Below are positions 41,492 through 48,234 of a stretch of DNA of 48,234 bases, piece by piece. The notes under the pieces were generated by a model. It searched no databases. It was not told where the DNA came from and saw nothing but the letters and a program-made list of their open reading frames with translations. The position numbers were made by a program, and so were the translations under genes. Source of the DNA: Monosiga brevicollis MX1 (Eukaryota; Opisthokonta; Choanoflagellata; Craspedida; Salpingoecidae); the NCBI RefSeq assembly GCF_000002865.3, contig NW_001865084.1, positions 176,230 through 224,463 on the forward strand, read 5' to 3'. Position 1 is the stretch's first letter. Every line of letters begins with the position of its first letter.

Positions 41492-44072
41492 ATGCTGCGC
41501 CACATCGCCATTGTCGCCCTTGCGGCGCTACTCTCACTGCCTCCCTCGGCCTCGCAATCCATTGATTCCAATGCTGGTCAGAACTCAAACGCTGACTCTT
41601 CCCCACCTCTCTCGTTCTGCTGCTTCTGGATGCCATGCCGCGTCAGTGTCGTATGCTCACATCTGCCGAATTCTCTCGTTCCCATTTCTCCTGCCTCCCT
41701 GCCGCCCTGATAATAGTGCTTGAAGCCATCAAGGATCATTTGCATCCCATCTGCACCTCTCATGGTGTCAGCGTGATTGACAACGCAACCAATACCAAGA
41801 CGTGCCTGTGCGACAGCAGCTACGCGGGTGACTCTTGCGAGTAGGTTTTTTTATTTTTTATTTTTATTTTTTTTTTTTTGTCACGTTGCGCATTCTGCTC
41901 CGCCCACACCAAGCCCTTACCAATGGCCTATCTGCACTCTGTAGCGAGTTCGTGGGCGTGGGCATACTGCGCTGTGCGCTGGCGGGTGATGTGCCCCTGC
42001 TTCTCACCGTGCTTGAAGGCGTGACGACGCTCCGTGGCGACCTTGTCATGTCGGATGGCTGCGTGACGGCTGATGCCATCACCGCCGTGGGCAAGCTCAC
42101 CAAGATCGATGGCAACGCTTTCATCTATGACCCGACCACACCGACCCAGCTTGCCACGGACTGGCCCGAAAATCATTGGGAAACTGTGACCGGCTGCATC
42201 GCCCTGGCCAATCTGCCCGAAGCCGGCCTTGTTGGACGCACGCTCTTCCCTGATCTCACTGAGCTTGGTGCTTGTTCACTCGACGAGGTGGAGAGCAAAC
42301 TGCCCTCGGCCTACTGGGACACGTTTGTCAATCGAACCATCCCGCCTCAAATCTCGATGATGCTCAACCACATTGGAGCGGACCACGAGGCCTGTGTCAG
42401 CGGCTGTGACAACATTTCCCTTGCTTCTAAGCTGCGCACGATGCCCGGTGCCCTACTGCTAGATGACCTGCCCGCCCGAGACCTCAACGAAGGTCTCCTG
42501 GAACACGTGGGCGGCCTGCACGTCCGCAACTGCCCCCATGTTGAAATCTTGGGCACGTCCCATCTGGCGACCATTGGCGAGCACGGCCTGCTCCTTCGTG
42601 AAACCGGCCTGAAGAACCTTGACGACCTGGCAGGGGTTCAAGTTGTTCGACTTGGCTTTGTGGATATCACAAGCAACGACCACCTGGAGAATGTGCTGGG
42701 CTTCAACCCGACTGTTGTCGAGCGCAGCGGCACGGTCAGCACCTCTGTTGAATTTCAGCTCGTATGCCAGAACGGCTATCATTCAGGCTTTCCCGAGACC
42801 GAGTGTACTTGCGCCTCGCCCGAGTACTCGGGCAAGCTGTGCGACACCATCACCGGTGACTTTTTCTGCATGGACTTTGCCCAAGCCGAGACCCTCAACC
42901 AGACCCTAGCCAACGTGCGCCACGTGATTGGTAACATTCATCTGACTGACACGTGCATGGAGATGTCGTTCCTCAACTTCCCCTACCTCACGAGCATTGA
43001 AGGCAGCCTCATTGTCAACTCCTTTGGCATGCCCATTGTCGAGCCAGGCTTTCCGAGTTTGAAGTCTGTCTCGACCGTGCACATCGAGTCTGTACCCGCA
43101 ACCAGCATCGATTGGCTGCCCGAGCTCGAGACGGTGGGCTCGCTGAGCATCCAGAACAACGACCAGCTTACCAACCTGTCGGGACTCGCCGCGCTGACCA
43201 CCATCGACGAGGCACTCGAGATCTTTGCGTGCCCTGCGATGACCTCGTTTACCGGCCTCGAGAATGTGGCGCGCATTGGTTCGCTCTCCATCGTCTCCTC
43301 AAATTCGTTAACCAACTTTTCAGCCCTCAACGGTGCCGAGCCGGTGCTTCTGCTCGGTCAGAACTCTGCACCAGCTCTGAGCATTGATGCGTGCGCAGAT
43401 TGCGAAGCTCTTTGGTCGCACTTGGTGGAGACGGTCGAGATTGCTGACGGCGCCAGTGTCAGCGTGCCGTGGTCTACCTGTGGCGGCTTTGGCACGGTGC
43501 CGGCTGGTAGCCTGTCTTGCGCCTGTAACCCAGGCTACACAGACTACATGTGCACCGGCTACAACGGCGATGACTTGATCTGCAACGTGTCGACCGCCAG
43601 TGACATCAAGGCAATGCTTGCTGGCGTCACCCACCTCTACAGCCCTCTAGTCCTTCTCCTTTATTGTGGCGCTGGCTCCAGCTATGGACTTTTGGACACG
43701 GTGACATACGCAGCCGCTCTCTACTTTGAAGATGCCATCGATTATCAGGGCCAGATCCCGGCGGGACTGGGCTATGTGAGCATCTTTGAGACGCAATTAT
43801 CTGACATGTCGCTCTTTGGCGCAGTCACGCACATTGACAGCCTGGAGATTAACAGCAACGAATACATGACCACTTTGGATGGCCTCGAGAGCCTGGAGAC
43901 AGCGGGCCAGCTCGTGGTTTACAACAATCCCACGCTGACCAACGTGGATGCGCTCGGCAGCCTCCTCAGCGTCACCGGCGACCTCATCATCGTCAACAAC
44001 GATGTGGACGTCAACGCCATCGCCTTTGACGTCAACGCCATCTCCACCAACACCACCCTAGTCACCGGCTAA
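41492..44072 (+). CDS. Secreted L-domain LRR protein with EGF-like modules
   Basis: Exons 41492-41576, 41717-41840 and 41945-44072 give 778 residues. Exon 1 encodes a signal peptide (LRHIAIVALAALLSLPPSAS). Exon 2 encodes an EGF-like piece (CLCDSSYAGDSC). The 2128-nt exon 3 encodes at least three blocks of L-domain-type leucine-rich repeats of about 22-25 residues (for example LTNLSGLAALTTIDEALEI). Cys-rich EGF-like linkers separate them (CTCASPEYSGKLC and CACNPGYTDYMC). No transmembrane helix is visible, so secretion or wall/ECM attachment is expected. The arrangement resembles the ligand-binding half of EGF/insulin-receptor-like ectodomains but lacks a kinase. It is probably a paralog of the divergent gene at 37.8-40.0 kb, with the repeats in one exon here. 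Confidence 0.85.
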
Positions 44073-44773
44073 GCCGAGCCCGCTGTAACCCGTCTGTGTT
44101 CGTTTCTGTTTACATGCCCTTATCGATGGATATCTGTTGTGCCGTGTCGCCGCCATGCTTGAAGCGCTTTATACTTGGTGTAGTCTCGAGTCGTTCCGTT
44201 TTGCTGGACAAATTGAGTCATCAACATGCATGTTTGCTTTTTGCATACGAGATGCCTCGGACCGCATGCCCAAGCGAGGGTCGAAAGAGAGTCTGGTGAG
44301 GGGCCAATGGTGGATGATGCCAGCTGTGTGTAAAGGTAAGCGATGCTTCACAAGCACGCAGCAATAGTGCCGCGTTGAAAGACCAGCGGATGCTCGCACT
44401 CTGCCATATCTTTGCAAGATGATGGAGCAGATGAATCACTCTCAGCAGCTTTTTGCAGTCCTCACGACGTGAGCCCGACAGAACGACTTCATAGCTGCGT
44501 GTACTGGTTGTCCCAAGACAAAACCCTGTGCAAATGAACAATGTCATTAAGTGTGGCTTTCGTTACACATTCACTTACTTTTTTATTTTTTTTTATTTTG
44601 ACGTTCGAGTTGACTCGACCTTCGCTCTGAGCTGCTCGTGTTCACCCAAGATGTCACTGGTACAGGAAATGCTGTGCTGACAGTGCGATCAGGCATTCCA
44701 TAACCGTGCCGCAAGAGATCAACATGTTGCTCTGGTGTGTTGGCTCATCTCGCTTCTCGATCGCTGTTCAAGA
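44073..44773. other. Intergenic spacer
   Basis: About 0.7 kb between two tandem plus-strand genes. There is a T/A-rich stretch near 44575-44600. I see no repeat, RNA gene or supported coding region. Confidence 0.45.
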
Positions 44774-47700
44774 ATGAAAGGGGAAGAAAACATTGTCCTT
44801 GAACACGTCTCATCAGCCTCAAGGACGCACGCCTCGTCGTCCTTGTTTTCGTAGGTGCACCAGAAGAGCACGCGCATCACACTATATGGAACATCGCTGC
44901 TTCGATACCGAGAAGATGATGGCTGCTTTCATTGCCCCGTGGGAGGATGCCACTATCGCCATGGACTCTCAGCCAACCTAAAATCACACCTCCAGCATCT
45001 GCATGAGAAACAGACGACACCCAGAGCAGCAATACCGGCGGCTGTGACTTGCGACCGGCTGCCTGCTCGCCAAAAACCTACTCGGACGCGCATGAAAAAA
45101 CGTGTGGTCAAGCTTGATCAACAGCACGGCATAGCCGCGGCTCGAATCTTCATGGGCGAGATTGGTTGCCTTGTATCCCCTGTTTTTGAATCTCCAGTGT
45201 GCACGCAGTGCGGCCATGTCCTGAGAGGCAGGGCGACGCACCATCTGTTCAAAAAACACCATGTTCGGTGCAGCCAGGAAGACATTGATGCAGCTATGGC
45301 ACTCCTGCGCCCACTGCAGCCCGAAGAGCCGCTGCTTGACCTCGGAGTTGAATCTGGGCCCCATAAGCCTATTGAAGGCATTCCCGTTCTGGACGGCGTG
45401 GGTTGCCCCTTGTGTCAGGCTTGCTTCACCACAAAAGGCAGTCTGTGGCATCACATCGTAGCCGAGCATCCCGACGAATCAGAGGCCAAGCAGCCGCCTC
45501 GACGCGTCAAGCTGCAAAAGCCGTTGCGCGGTGCCGGAGCCCGCTGTATCGAGGTCATTGTCGAAGATGGCCACGATGCCTCGGCAGCCGACGTCAGCGA
45601 AAACGAGGAAGAGCTGGAGGAGCAGCAGCGGTTCAAGCAGCTGATCTCCAGCACCCAGGCCATGGCGTCAGAGGCCGAGGAGAAGCGCTGCCCGCACGGC
45701 GTTCACCAGATGCACCCGTTCTACGATAGTGTGGGCATGACGCTGATCCTGAGCGAGCTGACCCCAGAGCAAATTCTCAAGCTGGGCCACGACACCCCAC
45801 CCGCACCACTCGTGTCAGGCATGCACGAGCTCTTGTGGGAGGCCCACGGACAATTGTCCCAGCACGGCCTGGCGGCTGCTTCCGTGGCGTCCTTGTTCGA
45901 AGATGAAGAGTTGCAAGTTGAGCCACAAACTTTACCCCAAGTATCTCCTGGCACGATGAGCAGATACCTAAACATTGGAGCGCGGTTGGTGCATTTTATA
46001 CTGCTACTGGACGCACTGCCAGCCCCCGAGCCATCCAGCTTTTTGAGCCAGGTGCTCGCCAGTCGTGGGGAGGCCATAACTACAGCTGCTTTGGCCGTGC
46101 AAGACGCGCTGGATGCGGGACTGAGCGGGGAGGATCTTGTCGAGCCCTTGGCGGCACTGTGGCTGGCACTGGTGAATGCAGAGCTACATCTGTTTGACAA
46201 CGACAAGGTGCACTTTGTCAACGTGTTTTTGTTGTGCACGGCCGTGTCCAAGGGAAGCGGTGTCTTGCAAGACATCCGGCGCTGGACCACAACGCAGGCC
46301 GGTTTGATTTATATTTTCAAGCTGTTTTTGCTCCGGTTTGGCAAGGCACAGCGATGGGCCACTGCGGGTAAACTCAGGCCTTTTCTACAGTCTGGACGGC
46401 TGGTGCATTTTCTGAGCCAGCGCATGACGGCGGCTCGCTCTTCCAGCACGGCCGATGGGCAGGTTGGAGTGGATATTGACGTGCAAACGGACGGTGACAT
46501 GACGGACGAGGCGCTGCACACCATTGTTTGTCAGGGTACTGAACTCAACGTGAAAGAGATTGGGACCGCCCTGGTACAGATGCGCAACGATATGAAAGAA
46601 ATTTTAGACACCCACCTCTTGCTGGGATCGGATCTGCGAGAGCGACATGCTCTCGAGTATGTCCGGCTACGGTCGAAGGAGGATCGGACCAACAGGGTCA
46701 AGAATTGGTGGGTGGGCCATGACAGCCCAGCTGAGCGGGCCCTATTGGATCACATTGGCCAGACTCCGAGCTTGCGGCAAGAATTTATCTGCACGGAGCT
46801 TGGCCCAGAAGGAGCTGATGAAGAGCCGACCTTTCGAGAAGACCGCGTGCGGGAATGGCTTCTATTTGTGGGCAGGTTCAACCAGCTGGCGCTCACCTAC
46901 ACCCACATGGCTGGAGGTACGCTTGCGATCGAGCAAAGACTCTGTTTGAGAAGCTTGGCATGTTTATTGTACCACTCTTATCTGTTTGCATTGGCTTTGG
47001 CGTTTTGTTAGGTCTGCCACCTCAAGCAACCGTATATCAAGGGCTATCCTACAAAAATGGCGTGGGCCGGCAACGGGCCGTGTTTTTTGCTGGAAAGCAG
47101 CTCTCCATATTGACTCGTCTGGGTAAAACCCACGGGCTCTCTCTAGATGAGCAGCACGCCTTTCGGTACATGGACGAGGAAGTCAGCAAGCTGATTTTCA
47201 TGTATTTGCTCTTGTGCAAGCCTCTGGAGCAGATGCTAACCAGCTGGCTGGAGAAGCGGGGCGCTCTTCAAACCCCTCGCGATGGCGGGCGTGGAACCTA
47301 CGACAATGATCAGGAAGAGGAGGATTTATTGGAGGACGAGGGGGATGAAGACCACATGAGCCACGACGATGGCATGACCTTGCGACGCGAGGTACAGGAC
47401 GCTCAACGCCACTACAACAACAGCCACTTGCTCTTCAACATTGCGCCTCTGCAGACCATGCTCAGCCCAGCCTCTATCTACGCTGCCTTTCGTCGACAAA
47501 TGGCCACCTACCTGCATCAGCCTACGCTTGGAGTGGCAAAGTGGCGACACGCTGCTACCTTTTGGATGACAACATTTGTGACAAACCGGCTCTTTGCCGA
47601 CCCCGCGAGCACTTTGGGTAGCCTGATGCGCACCCAGGCACAGCCCTTGGGCAACATGGCCAAAGACTTCTTTGCTACCGCAACAAGCTACCAATTGCAA

Positions 47701-48234
47701 GCCAAAATGTCATCACGTCTGATGCATCAGCTGGCCTCACAAAGCTGGCATGCCTTTTTGGGTCTTGACCGCAAGCGCAGCGTGGCCGAGCTCACAGCCG
47801 CCAAGGAAGCTTTGGAAGTTCGCCACCCCATAAGCTGGAGCGGGTCATCAAAGCTTGAAGTAGGCGGGCGCGTCATCATGGATACGCAAGCTGAGCATGA
47901 TGTAGCCTACATGACCCAACTGGCCCAGCAGGCACGCATCTCGTGGGGCCACGGCTTTAAAAGCCAAGAACAATTGGACCTGGCAGCGGCCATTGACCAG
48001 CATCGGGCCGAGGACGGCTGGCTGATTGTCGTTGCACCGTCAGGCATGGACAAGACGCTTTGTACCATGCCCAAACTGGGTTGTCACCCGCATGCCGGCA
48101 CGGTGCTGTGGATTGTGCCTTTTGCGACCTCGGCAGACGATTTGTTGCGGCGTTTGCAGGCGGCTGGCCACAGTGCGCAAAGGTGGCTGGGCCCCTCGAC
48201 GCCGGTAGCAGCTGGCCTGGACGTGCTTATCATC
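44774..48234 (+). CDS. C2H2 zinc-finger / RecQ-like helicase protein, cut by the window end
   Basis: The large exon starts after an acceptor at 44854 and ends at 46916; the next (47012) runs open to the window edge. A tentative first exon is 44774-44806 (MKGEENIVLEH, 48-nt intron). Two C2H2-like fingers (CPVGGC...HLQHLH; CPLCQACF...HHIVAEH) and a CxxC/HH segment between them resemble the N-terminus of OrsD-type helicase-like proteins of fungi. A long helical middle follows. The part after 47012 (GLPPQATVYQGLSYKN, RYMDEEVSKLIFMYLLL) matches the same large-protein family. Near the end a Q-like motif (FKSQEQ) is followed by motif I as APSGMDKT, then a motif-Ia-like strand (VLWIVPF). RecQ enzymes have PTGxGKS here, so the P-loop looks degenerate. 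Such genes are often repeated or mobile in fungi. Function is unknown. Confidence 0.7.

Noticed and set aside
44855-44857. GTG at 44855 as the start codon of the zinc-finger/helicase gene
   Set aside because: Non-ATG initiation is unlikely here. The bases before it (TTGTTTTCGTAG) look like a 3' splice site, so an upstream exon is expected.

Overview
This is nuclear DNA from an intron-dense, unicellular-looking eukaryote. Introns are short (mostly 70-300 nt), start GT and end AG, and can be placed by joining conserved protein segments in frame. The gene set (F-box/LRR protein, Maf/CNC-like bZIP, CaMK-type kinase, DDX24/Mak5 helicase, ABCF3/Gcn20, many secreted proteins) fits a unicellular relative of animals such as a choanoflagellate. 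That assignment is inference; nothing in the sequence names the species. Two assembly gaps (16401-16482 and 31974-32031) lie in low-complexity DNA.

Layout. 0.2-4.0 kb: 2-oxoglutarate dehydrogenase E1 (+). 4.5-6.6 kb: F-box/leucine-rich-repeat protein (-). 6.6-8.7 kb: GA-rich spacer. 8.7-13.1 kb: 14-exon DDX24/Mak5-type DEAD-box helicase (-). 13.1-16.5 kb: repeat-rich spacer ending in a CT microsatellite and a gap. 16.5-18.1 kb: CaMK-type kinase (+). 18.9-22.0 kb: three-KH RNA-binding protein with a Gly/Tyr/Gln tail (+). 22.3-25.2 kb: 14-exon phytanoyl-CoA-dioxygenase-like protein with a signal peptide (-), head to head with a 25-exon ABCF3 gene (+, 25.9-30.8 kb). 30.8-33.4 kb: spacer with the second gap. 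33.4-35.5 kb: intronless 693-residue bZIP protein (+). 36.1-37.5 kb: secreted or luminal GT-A-like glycosyltransferase (+). 37.8-40.0 kb: secreted L-domain-type LRR protein (-). 40.33 kb: 5S rRNA gene (+). 41.5-44.1 kb: a second, mostly single-exon L-domain/EGF-like secreted protein (+). 44.8 kb to the window end: a large C2H2 zinc-finger plus RecQ-like helicase protein (+), cut by the window edge.

The housekeeping genes on the left serve the TCA cycle, ribosome assembly and translation control, and have no evident operational link. The right third is more lineage-specific: secreted glycosyltransferase, paired L-domain proteins and a possibly mobile zinc-finger/helicase gene. The most striking structure is the L-domain gene at 37.8-40.0 kb. 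Eight consecutive internal exons are each exactly 72 nt, all phase 0, and each encodes one 24-residue leucine-rich repeat. Its divergent neighbour encodes the same kind of repeats in one uninterrupted 2.1-kb exon. All splice models were made by eye from reading frame and family knowledge; no transcript or database search was available.
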